A DNA stretch of 8,788 nt, taken from NCBI GenBank assembly GCA_017534365.1, contig JAFWCS010000134.1, forward strand, positions 1-8,788. Reading direction: 5' to 3'. A program made the position numbers and the translations under genes. Every line of letters begins with the position of its first letter. The first letter of the stretch is position 1. Below the pieces are notes generated by a model that had not been told where the DNA came from, searched no databases, and worked only from the letters and a program-made list of their open reading frames with translations. This DNA comes from Clostridia bacterium. GTDB lineage: Bacteria; Bacillota; Clostridia; Oscillospirales; Acutalibacteraceae. Shown here piece after piece: positions 1-5,579 of this stretch.

Positions 1-14
1 GTCCAGTTCGCTCA

Positions 15-953
15 TCACGTCGTCAGCAGTACGATCGGACATTCGCCCGTCACGTCGCGGATCACCGACGCCTCGCCGAGCTTGAGTGCCAGCGCGCAGG
101 AGCGCTGCTGCCCCTGCGAACCGTATATGCGCGCGTCCCGCCCGTCGAGCTGCAGCACGAGATCGTCCGCATGGGGACCGACGTTTGTATACAGCCGCTT
201 CAGATCGGCCTCGCGGGAGCGATCGAGCGACGCCATCAGCTTTTCGAGGATCGCCGTTTCATCCGCGGTCTCCCGCTGAAAATCATAATAAAATGAAAAC
301 GTTTCATTGCCGCCGCTGATGCCGCGATAGATCTCCGTCGCAGCAGCGTTCAGTTTCTCGAGATACTGCAGTCTGTATTGAATGATCCTTGTGCCGAGCT
401 TAACCAGCTCTGCATCCCACGGCGCCATCATGGCCGCGTCAAATTTGCGCTCGACAATTTTTTTCAGCAGCGCGTTGCGCTGATCCAGCGCGCGTTTATA
501 ATTGGAATACAGCAGCGCGTAATTCGGCTTCATCAGGCTCAGCGCAATATCCATCAGCCTGCGCCGCTCGGCCGGCCCGTCCTGCACGACAGACAGGGTC
601 TGCGGCGAAAACACGACTGCGGGGAAGCGCCCCATCATCGCGCGGGGCGAAGCCTCCTTCACGCCGTTGAGCGTGATTTCTTTGCGCGCATGGATGCGCA
701 TTTCCACCGTCTGCCCGCGTCCTGCAGAAAAAAACTGATCCGTGATGACCGCTTCTTTTGCGCCGTCCGCAACCAGATGCGCGTTTTTATGGCTGCGAAA
801 GCTGTAAAAGCCCGTGAGCATCCACAGGCTTTCGATCAGATTGGTTTTTCCCTGGCCGTTTTTTCCGAAAATCACGTTCATTTCCGGATCCGGCGTCATC
901 CGGACCGCCGCAAGATTGCGGAAGCGCTCCGCGGCGTGCTGCTGCACATACAT
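15..953 (-). CDS. recF: DNA replication and repair protein RecF, frameshifted near its C-terminus and cut by the window edge
   Basis: RecF is an SMC/ABC-like ATPase that binds gapped DNA and, with RecO and RecR, loads RecA. Visible motifs are Walker A GKNGQGKT (residues 30-37) and the ABC signature GSQGQQRS (278-285). The frame then reads CPIVLL-TT-stop where RecF proteins have Walker B, LLDDVMSELD. The missing DDVMSELD is encoded by bases 1-24 in the neighbouring minus-strand frame, so one base (a G of a GGAC) appears to be lost near base 24. The open frame is 312 residues against a usual length of about 360-370; the remainder lies off the left edge. The ATG at 953 follows the S4-protein stop by six bases, with a GGAG/GAGG ribosome site across that gap. 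Gene identity is firm. Whether the break is a real mutation or a sequencing/assembly error cannot be told here. Confidence 0.93.
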   Translation of the reverse strand: MYVQQHAAERFRNLAAVRMTPDPEMNVIFGKNGQGKTNLIESLWMLTGFYSFRSHKNAHLVADGAKEAVITDQFFSAGRGQTVEMRIHARKEITLNGVKEASPRAMMGRFPAVVFSPQTLSVVQDGPAERRRLMDIALSLMKPNYALLYSNYKRALDQRNALLKKIVERKFDAAMMAPWDAELVKLGTRIIQYRLQYLEKLNAAATEIYRGISGGNETFSFYYDFQRETADETAILEKLMASLDRSREADLKRLYTNVGPHADDLVLQLDGRDARIYGSQGQQRSCALALKLGEASVIRDVTGECPIVLLTT

Positions 954-959
954 CGCGCC

Positions 960-1199
960 TCACTCCACGAGATAGATTACGTTTTCAAATTCGACGCTGT
1001 CGCCCGGACGCAGTTTTCGCCCGCGCTGGGTGCAGATTTCATTGTTGACGCGCACAGCGCCGTCCTGCACGACCAGTTTTGCGTGCCCGCCGGTCTGCAC
1101 GGCGTCACAGAGCTTTAAAAACGCATCCAGCTTGATGAATTCCGTTTTGATTTGAATTGTTTCGCGGCGTTTTTCAACGCGCTTCACCTTTATCTTCAT
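960..1199 (-). CDS. yaaA: S4-domain RNA-binding protein, YaaA/RlbA type
   Basis: This 79-residue protein has a single S4 fold. The core FIKLDAFLKLCDAVQTGG followed by KLVVQDGAVRVNNEICTQRG and KLRPGDSVEF matches the small S4 proteins encoded between dnaN and recF in many Firmicutes (YaaA in Bacillus subtilis, also called RlbA). S4 domains bind structured RNA, and a role in ribosome assembly has been proposed for the family; nothing in this sequence proves it. The basic N-terminal stretch KIKVKRVEKRRE is slightly longer than in typical members. The ATG at 1199 has a GAGG motif about nine bases upstream and overlaps the end of dnaN by 26 bases; a shorter start is possible. Its place in a dnaN-S4-recF order is the strongest support for the name. 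Confidence 0.9.
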   Translation of the reverse strand: MKIKVKRVEKRRETIQIKTEFIKLDAFLKLCDAVQTGGHAKLVVQDGAVRVNNEICTQRGRKLRPGDSVEFENVIYLVE

Positions 1200-2298
1200 T
1201 CTTCAACCTCACAGGCAGGATCAAAAACAGGAAGCTGTCGCCGCTGTGCGGCACGATCAGGATCGGACGGATCGCGCCGCTGAGCAGGATCCGCACTTCG
1301 TCCGTTTCGCAGTTGCGCAGTGCGTCGAGCATATATTTATTGTTAAAGCCGATCGTCAGCCCCTCGCCCTCGATCTTGCATTCCATACGGTCCTGCGCCG
1401 TGCCGAGAGAGGAAATGCAGGACATCTGGATCTCATTGTCTTCAAACGTGCATTTGATGGGGCTCTTGATTTTATCCGTGATAATCAGCGAGGTGCGGTC
1501 CACACAATCCATCAGCTGACGCGTGTCCGCCGTGATCACGGTTTTTGCCGAATCGGGGATCGCCGATTCATATTTCAGAAATTCGCCGTCGAGCAGGCGG
1601 GAAATGATGCCGTAATTGCCGACGTTGATCTCAATATGCCGCTTGCCCACGCCGATGCGGATCGGTTCTTCTTCGTCCGACATCAGCTTGATCACTTCGG
1701 ACAGCGTCTTCGCCGGCACGACGAAGGTCAGGTCTTCCCCCTCATACGCGATCTCTTCGTTTCGGATTGCCAGGCGCACACCGTCCACGGCGATCAGGCG
1801 CAGATGATTCTCCCGCACCTCGAAGCGTATGCCGGTATGCACGATCTTGCTGTCCTTCGCGGCGACGGAAAAGATCGTTTTACGGATCATATCTTTCAGC
1901 AGCGTCTGCTCGATTTCAACCGGATAGCCGCCCATCACGGCCGGCAGCTCGGGATATTCCTCTGCGGAGATCCCGATCAGCGTAGAGGAAAATGCGCCGC
2001 TGCGAATGGAAGCGATATTGCGTGAGTCACTGTCGATGGATACCACGTCCGCCGGCAGCTTGCGCAGCGTTTCGCTGAACATATGGGCGTTGATGACCAG
2101 CGCACCTTCCTCCTCCACGTTGGCGGAGATCGTCGTGGTGATGCCCATTTCCAGATCGTAGCCTGTCAGATAGAGCGTCTGATCCTTTGCCACGAGCAGA
2201 ATGCCTTCGATCGCGGGGATCGCGGTTTTGGTTGACGCCGCGTGAGAAACATTCTGGCAGGCGGATGCGAGCGCGGCCGTATCACAATACAATCTCAT
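1174..2298 (-). CDS. dnaN: DNA polymerase III subunit beta (sliding clamp)
   Basis: DnaN forms the ring-shaped dimer that tethers DNA polymerase III and many partner proteins to DNA. The 374-residue product starts MRLYCDTAALASACQ and contains the family stretches TAIPAIEGILL, LYLTGYDLEMGI, RLIAVDGVRLAIR and the late LILPVRL that forms part of the partner-binding pocket. The length fits three clamp domains. The ATG at 2298 was chosen because AAGGAGG lies at 2307-2313, eight bases upstream, and because the protein then begins as clamps do. The frame is open further upstream to 2394, but that extension is hydrophobic and unlike DnaN. The chain continues nine charged residues (KNEDKGEAR) past the usual PVRL end, overlapping the next gene. 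The gene lies directly downstream of the origin-like region, as is usual for dnaN in Firmicutes. Confidence 0.97.
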   Translation of the reverse strand: MRLYCDTAALASACQNVSHAASTKTAIPAIEGILLVAKDQTLYLTGYDLEMGITTTISANVEEEGALVINAHMFSETLRKLPADVVSIDSDSRNIASIRSGAFSSTLIGISAEEYPELPAVMGGYPVEIEQTLLKDMIRKTIFSVAAKDSKIVHTGIRFEVRENHLRLIAVDGVRLAIRNEEIAYEGEDLTFVVPAKTLSEVIKLMSDEEEPIRIGVGKRHIEINVGNYGIISRLLDGEFLKYESAIPDSAKTVITADTRQLMDCVDRTSLIITDKIKSPIKCTFEDNEIQMSCISSLGTAQDRMECKIEGEGLTIGFNNKYMLDALRNCETDEVRILLSGAIRPILIVPHSGDSFLFLILPVRLKNEDKGEAR

Positions 2299-2306
2299 TC
2301 TTGGTT

Positions 2307-2313
2307 CCTCCTT
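2307..2313 (-). promoter_or_regulatory. Ribosome binding site that fixes the dnaN start
   Basis: The minus strand reads AAGGAGG eight bases before the ATG at 2298. An in-frame ATG at 2319 lies just upstream of this site, so the Shine-Dalgarno sequence decides in favour of 2298. Confidence 0.85.
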
Positions 2314-2403
2314 ATGCATCTGGGTGCCGGTTGCCGGTTTGCCGCGAAGCAGAAGAAAAAGGAAAGCTGCGGCAAAACAGCAAAGATATGACAATCATTA
2401 TTT

Positions 2404-2418
2404 TAGTAGTAGTAGTAG
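2404..2418 (+). repeat. Five tandem TAG trios (DnaA-trio element)
   Basis: The plus strand reads TAG five times without interruption, followed by GGGGC and a DnaA-box-like GTGGAAA. Described basal unwinding elements have this same order: box, GC block, trio array (3'-GAT repeats), then AT-rich DNA. Here the trios lie between the boxes and dnaN, as in the Bacillus dnaA-dnaN gap. Confidence 0.7.
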
Positions 2419-2576
2419 GGGGCGTGGAAATGTTGGAAAACCGCGGGACCCCTTGATATACGGAAAAAGCAGCGGTTCATTTTTCCACTTTTGGGCGTGG
2501 AAAAAATGCGGGCTTCCACCTCCCTTTTTTTGGCGGGTGGAAACTGTGAAAGCTGTGCATTGAAAGTTGAGAACTT

Positions 2577-2585
2577 TGTGGAAAA
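2577..2585 (-). promoter_or_regulatory. DnaA box, best match in the cluster
   Basis: The minus strand reads TTTTCCACA, differing from the consensus TTATCCACA only at the tolerated third position. Weaker relatives are TTTTCCACG (2496-2504, minus), TTTTCCACT (2481-2489, plus), ATTTCCACG (2423-2431, minus) and GTTTCCACC (2536-2544, minus). Confidence 0.68.
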
Positions 2586-2594
2586 CTGCAAGCA

Positions 2595-2633
2595 AAAAAA
2601 TGAATATAAAGAATGAATATGAATTCATTTTTT
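2595..2633. repeat. AT-rich inverted repeat and tandem 13-mers after recR
   Basis: AAAAAATGAAT (2595-2605) is a perfect inverted match to ATTCATTTTTT (2623-2633), with a 17-base loop. Within it, two 13-base units sharing AATGAATAT lie end to end (2599-2611 and 2612-2624). The stretch is mostly A and T. It may help DNA melting at the origin or act as a weak terminator for recR; the stem has almost no G-C pairs, so efficient intrinsic termination is doubtful. Confidence 0.5.
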
Positions 2634-3231
2634 AAAGCGTCTGGCGGCCTTCCATCGCGCGGATCAGCGTGAATTCATCGGCATATTCCAGATCGGCGCC
2701 GACCGGGACGCCGTAGGCCAGCCGCGTCACACGCACGCCGAGCGGCTTGAGCAGGCGGGAGATATACATCGCCGTCGCTTCCCCCTCCACGGTCGGGTTC
2801 GTGGCCATGATGACCTCCTGCACCGTGCCGTCGCCCAGACGCTGCAGCAGTTCTTTGATGCAGAGATCCTCCGGATTGACGTCGTTCATCGGCGAGATCA
2901 CGCCGTGCAGCACGTGATAGAGGCCGTTGTATTCGTGCGTGCGTTCAAAGGCGCTCACGTCGCGGGGATCCTCAACCACGCAGATCACGCTGCGGTCACG
3001 CGCGGGGGAAGCGCAGACGCTGCAAAGTTCGCTGTCTGTCAGATTGCAGCAGCAGCTGCAGCGCCGGATCTTCGCCCGGGCTTCCATGATCGTATCGGTG
3101 AACTGCTGCGCTTCCTGCTCGCTCATGGCAAGCATATGAAAAGCGAGCCGCTGCGCGCTCTTTTTGCCGATGGAGGGCAGACGCGCAAACTGATCGATCA
3201 GCCGGTCCAGCGAGGGGGTGAAACCGTCCAT
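2632..3231 (-). CDS. recR: Recombination mediator protein RecR
   Basis: RecR works with RecF and RecO in gap repair, helping RecA displace single-strand binding protein. The 199-residue product has the full architecture: an N-terminal helix-hairpin-helix (RLPSIGKKSAQRLAFHML), a four-cysteine zinc finger (CSCCCNLTDSELCSVC), a Toprim domain beginning VICVVEDPRDVSAFE, and the conserved C-terminal stretches ATNPTVEGEATAMYISRLL and YGVPVGADLEYADE. The zinc finger carries an extra cysteine (CSCCC). The ATG at 3231 shares one base with the ybaB stop (TGATG), and there is no strong ribosome site, so translation is probably coupled to ybaB. An in-frame TTG at 3234 is a less likely start. The dnaX-ybaB-recR order is standard, but recR is normally not next to dnaN. 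Confidence 0.97.
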   Translation of the reverse strand: MDGFTPSLDRLIDQFARLPSIGKKSAQRLAFHMLAMSEQEAQQFTDTIMEARAKIRRCSCCCNLTDSELCSVCASPARDRSVICVVEDPRDVSAFERTHEYNGLYHVLHGVISPMNDVNPEDLCIKELLQRLGDGTVQEVIMATNPTVEGEATAMYISRLLKPLGVRVTRLAYGVPVGADLEYADEFTLIRAMEGRQTL

Positions 3232-3566
3232 CAAAGCAGACCCGGGATCGACAGGCCGCCCTTGGCCTGCTCCATGCCCTTTTCCATGGCTTCATTCGCC
3301 TTGCGGATGCTTTCGTTTGTGGCGGAGATGATCAGATCTTCCAGCATTTCCACATCTTCGGGATCGACCACTTCGGGATTGATGCGGATCGCGGTCACTT
3401 CATGCGCGCCGGTGACGACGACTTCCACCGTGCCGCCGCCGACAGAGGAGGAAAACTCGGTCGCTTCCACTTCTTTTTGGATGCGTTCCATATTTTCCTG
3501 CATTTCCTGGATCTTTTTCATCATGTTGTTGCCGCCCTGCGGGGCGCCGGGAATACGTGCTTTCAT
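3231..3566 (-). CDS. YbaB/EbfC family nucleoid-associated DNA-binding protein
   Basis: This 111-residue protein has the YbaB/EbfC pattern. A long N-terminal helix (KKIQEMQENMERIQKEVEAT) is followed by a beta region (GGGTVEVVVTGAHEVTAIRINPEVV) and a C-terminal helix (MLEDLIISATNESIRKANEAMEKGM). Family members form dimers shaped like tweezers, bind DNA broadly and affect nucleoid structure. The gene is almost always between dnaX and recR, as here (yaaK in Bacillus subtilis). The ATG at 3566 is supported by GGAGG at 3575-3579, eight bases upstream and inside the end of dnaX; three bases separate the dnaX stop from this ATG. The tail GGLSIPGLL is typical of Firmicute members. Confidence 0.95.
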   Translation of the reverse strand: MKARIPGAPQGGNNMMKKIQEMQENMERIQKEVEATEFSSSVGGGTVEVVVTGAHEVTAIRINPEVVDPEDVEMLEDLIISATNESIRKANEAMEKGMEQAKGGLSIPGLL

Positions 3567-3569
3567 GAT

Positions 3570-5192
3570 TTATTCCTCCGTATCGGTATTTGCCTGATCT
3601 TGATTGAATACATTGATTTTTGATTTGAGATTTTCGAGCGGGCTGACGGTTTCCTTCGGTTTTTCCGCTTTGGAAACCGCGATTTTCATGCGGAAGCCGA
3701 GCGTATCCGCCACCGCGCGGCTCAGCGCGCGCGAATGTGTATCCGAGCAGATGAAATCATACAGCGTCGGGTTGTCGGAATTGATCAGCAGGCGGCTGCT
3801 GCGCACCTGCGCCGAGGTTTCCGCCAGAATGCCGAACAGGGGCATATCATACGTTTTCAGCCGGTCGAGCACTTCCGCCCAGGCTTCAAAGGGCCCGTCG
3901 GGCAGCGTTTGCGCCGGCGCGGCGGGCTGCGCGGACGTCTGCGGTGCGGCAGGCGGCGCTTCCGGTGGCGGCGGCGGGTCCGGCTGATCCGCAGCAACTG
4001 TTTCTGTCGGCGCAGGCGCTGCTTGCGGCTGCCCGGCGGAAAGCGCGGAGATTGCGGCCTCCAGCGCAGCCAGACGCGCGGTCAGCTCCGGTGCGGGCGT
4101 TACGTCCGCACCCTGCAAGGCGCAAAGCCGCACGAGCGCCGCTTCCAGCGTCACCCGCTGGTTGACTGCGGTTTTCAGCGTCGCTGCGGTATCGGTCAGC
4201 ACCGCGAGACAATCCAGAAGCTTTGAGAGCGGCAGTTCCGCTGCCCGGTCTTTTAACTGCTGCAGTTCTTCCGCGGAGCAGATGATCAGTCCGTCGCAAT
4301 TTTTGACCACTTTTGCAATCAGCAGATTGCGAAAATGCAGCGTCAGCTCGGAACAGATGCTCTTGACGTCGCCGCTTTCTGCATAAAGCTTTGCGGAAAG
4401 CGCCAGCGCAGCGGGAAAATCGCGCGCCGCGATCGCCTGAGAAAAGGCGAACATCTGCGCCGTGTCGGCAATGCCGGCCGCTGCGGAGACCTGCGCTTCG
4501 TCGATTTCCGAACCGGAGGCGAGGCAGCGGTCAAAGAGGGAGAGCGCGTCGCGCATGCCGCCGTCCGCAATGCGGGCGATCAGATGGGCGGCGCCGTCGG
4601 TGAGCGTGATCTGCTCCTGCCCGGCGATATATTGCAGGCGGCGCGTGATCTCCTGCGCGTCGATGCGCTTGAAATCGAACCGCTGGCAGCGGGAAAGGAT
4701 CGTTGCTGGCAGTTTATGGATCTCGGTCGTGGCGAGGATAAAAATCACGTGCGCCGGCGGCTCCTCCAGCGTTTTCAGCAGTGCGTTGAACGCGCCGATG
4801 GAGAGCATGTGCACTTCGTCGATGATGTAAACGCGATAGGTTGTGTTGACCGGCGTGAAGTTGGCCTCCTCCCGCAGGTCACGGATATTGTCAACGCTGT
4901 TGTTGCTTGCGGCGTCGATCTCGATTACGTCGAGAATGCTGCCGCCGTCAATACCGCGGCAGATCTCGCATTGATTGCAGGGGTTGCCGTCTGCGGGATG
5001 CAGACAGTTGACCGCCTTGGCCAGAATTTTTGCGCAGGAGGTTTTGCCCGTGCCGCGCGAGCCTGTGAAAAGATAAGCGTGGGAGATCCGCCCGCGCTGC
5101 AGCTCATTTTTGAGCGTTTTTGTCACATGGGGCTGACCGTAAACGTCGTCAAAGGTCTGGGGCCGCCATTTGCGATAAAGCGCCTGATACAC
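3570..5192 (-). CDS. dnaX: DNA polymerase III subunit gamma/tau (clamp loader)
   Basis: DnaX is the motor subunit of the clamp loader, which opens the DnaN ring and places it on primed DNA. In the 540-residue product I see Walker A GSRGTGKT (44-51), a zinc module C63-X8-C-X2-C-X2-C (to C78), Walker B VYIIDEVH (121-128) and the SRC sensor motif (167-169). After the AAA+ and collar regions comes a proline/alanine-rich linker (roughly 385-429), then a C-terminal tau-type domain from LPDGPFEAW on. The start is GTG at 5192, preceded by AAAGGAGG at 5200-5207, giving the classic (M)YQALYRKWRP N-terminus. The frame stays open upstream to 5345, but that part is the SRP RNA gene and is not coding. I see no obvious A-rich slippery site that would yield a separate gamma form. 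It heads the dnaX-ybaB-recR unit. Confidence 0.97.
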   Translation of the reverse strand: MYQALYRKWRPQTFDDVYGQPHVTKTLKNELQRGRISHAYLFTGSRGTGKTSCAKILAKAVNCLHPADGNPCNQCEICRGIDGGSILDVIEIDAASNNSVDNIRDLREEANFTPVNTTYRVYIIDEVHMLSIGAFNALLKTLEEPPAHVIFILATTEIHKLPATILSRCQRFDFKRIDAQEITRRLQYIAGQEQITLTDGAAHLIARIADGGMRDALSLFDRCLASGSEIDEAQVSAAAGIADTAQMFAFSQAIAARDFPAALALSAKLYAESGDVKSICSELTLHFRNLLIAKVVKNCDGLIICSAEELQQLKDRAAELPLSKLLDCLAVLTDTAATLKTAVNQRVTLEAALVRLCALQGADVTPAPELTARLAALEAAISALSAGQPQAAPAPTETVAADQPDPPPPPEAPPAAPQTSAQPAAPAQTLPDGPFEAWAEVLDRLKTYDMPLFGILAETSAQVRSSRLLINSDNPTLYDFICSDTHSRALSRAVADTLGFRMKIAVSKAEKPKETVSPLENLKSKINVFNQDQANTDTEE

Positions 5193-5199
5193 GGGAACA

Positions 5200-5207
5200 C
5201 CTCCTTT
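5200..5207 (-). promoter_or_regulatory. Ribosome binding site that fixes the GTG start of dnaX
   Basis: The minus strand reads AAAGGAGG seven bases before GTG at 5192-5190. The SRP RNA helix ends only about a dozen bases upstream of it, so the site is likely used either on read-through transcripts or from a promoter I cannot identify. Confidence 0.85.
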
Positions 5208-5210
5208 TTC

Positions 5211-5230
5211 AAAATAGAAAAGCTTTATTT
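5211..5230 (-). terminator. Possible 3' end or terminator of the SRP RNA
   Basis: On the minus strand AAATAAAGCTTT is followed by TCTATTTT. It is the 3' arm of the long closing helix and runs into a U-rich tract, so it may act as a terminator whose 5' arm is 5351-5362. The stem end is AU-rich and the U tract is interrupted, so read-through into dnaX is plausible. Confidence 0.45.
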
Positions 5231-5362
5231 CGGTCATATGGCGGCAGGCAGACTGTGGCGCACAGAACTGACCGCTTAATGCTGCTCGGTTCACCCGCCT
5301 GACATGGTTCACGGTGTTCTGTCGCACAGGACCCACACGCCACATGACCCAAATAAAGCTTT
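5219..5362 (-). ncRNA. ffs: Signal recognition particle RNA, small bacterial (4.5S) type
   Basis: The RNA pairs with Ffh to target membrane and secreted proteins co-translationally. Read on the minus strand, domain IV is recognisable as CCAUGUCAGGCGGG then UGAACCGAGCAGCAUUAAG (about 5275-5307). The UCAGG and AGCAGCA internal-loop strands are conserved. Below it, CUGUG-CG-ACAGAAC pairs with GUUCUGU-GCGC-CACAG, and GGUCAUGUGGCG pairs with CGCCAUAUGACC, so the arms form one long rod. No Alu domain is present, unlike the long scRNA of Bacillus. A perfect 12-base-pair AU-rich helix (5219-5230 with 5351-5362) extends the rod; it may be trimmed from the mature RNA, whose core is about 5231-5350. Location just upstream of dnaX matches Firmicute practice. 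Confidence 0.9.
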
Positions 5363-5385
5363 CTTCGCTCGTATTGGTTCACTAT

Positions 5386-5414
5386 ATTATATAATAAAAT
5401 GTTTATAATATCAA
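5386..5414 (-). promoter_or_regulatory. Sigma-A-type promoter for the SRP RNA
   Basis: The minus strand has TTGATA (5414-5409), a 17-base spacer and a perfect TATAAT (5391-5386). Transcription should start near 5379, about 17 bases before the closing helix of the SRP RNA. The AT-rich surroundings and ideal spacing suggest a strong constitutive promoter, as expected for this RNA. It could also feed dnaX-ybaB-recR by read-through. Confidence 0.85.
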
Positions 5415-5514
5415 GAGTAAATTCCTGTTTTCCGCAAGAATTTTTAAATTATTCACAGAAAACGAGCGGCATTGTTGCCGAAATCCGCTCAAGTGCCGAA
5501 ATTGCGGGCGGCAC

Positions 5515-5544
5515 TTGACAGAGTGCGCTTTCCGGTGGTATGAT
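5515..5544 (+). promoter_or_regulatory. Promoter of purC
   Basis: TTGACA (5515-5520), an 18-base spacer and TATGAT (5539-5544) form a good sigma-A-type promoter, with a start expected near 5551, about 29 bases before the purC ATG. It is divergent from the SRP RNA promoter. The leader is too short for a purine riboswitch. A CCGAAA motif occurs three times in the same direction around it (5478-5483, 5496-5501, 5548-5553). Confidence 0.75.
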
Positions 5545-5579
5545 AAACCGAAAACAAAAACGCAGGGAGGATGCACGGC

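Larger units (their letters stand above)
2370..2634. other. Putative chromosomal replication origin (oriC) between recR and dnaN
   Basis: This gene-free stretch has the parts of a Firmicute origin unwinding region. Five TAG trios (2404-2418) are followed by a GC block GGGGC (2419-2423) and then by GTGGAAA (2424-2430), the reverse of a DnaA-box core. To the right are five further GTGGAA/TTCCAC cores, at 2483-2488, 2497-2502, 2514-2519, 2537-2542 and 2578-2583. The last belongs to the best box, TTTTCCACA on the minus strand. Six such six-base cores in about 160 bases is far above chance. AT-rich DNA flanks both ends (about 2383-2404 and 2586-2634). DnaA binds the boxes and extends along the trios to melt DNA in known systems; that this region does so is inference. 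I saw no convincing dnaN promoter here, although one is expected. The rest of the gap (2299-2369) shows only the dnaN leader. Confidence 0.72.

Noticed and set aside
378..1118. Long plus-strand open frame of 246 codons across recF and the S4 gene.
   Set aside because: It lies opposite clear recF and S4 coding sequence, has His/Arg-rich composition typical of antisense shadow frames in GC-rich DNA, and has no ribosome site or recognisable domain.
2403..2628. Two small minus-strand frames of 62 and 76 codons in the recR-dnaN gap.
   Set aside because: They lack ribosome sites and are composed of translated DnaA-box and AT-rich repeat sequence.
4335..5279. Plus-strand open frame of 314 codons opposite dnaX and the SRP RNA.
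   Set aside because: It is a shadow of dnaX, runs into the SRP RNA, and shows no known motifs.
5193..5345. A 51-residue N-terminal extension of dnaX from the ATG at 5345.
   Set aside because: That stretch is the SRP RNA gene with conserved secondary structure, and AAAGGAGG followed by GTG at 5192 gives the standard DnaX N-terminus.
5551..5579. Purine riboswitch in the purC leader.
   Set aside because: The predicted leader is only about 29 bases, far too short for the roughly 65-base or longer aptamer plus expression platform.
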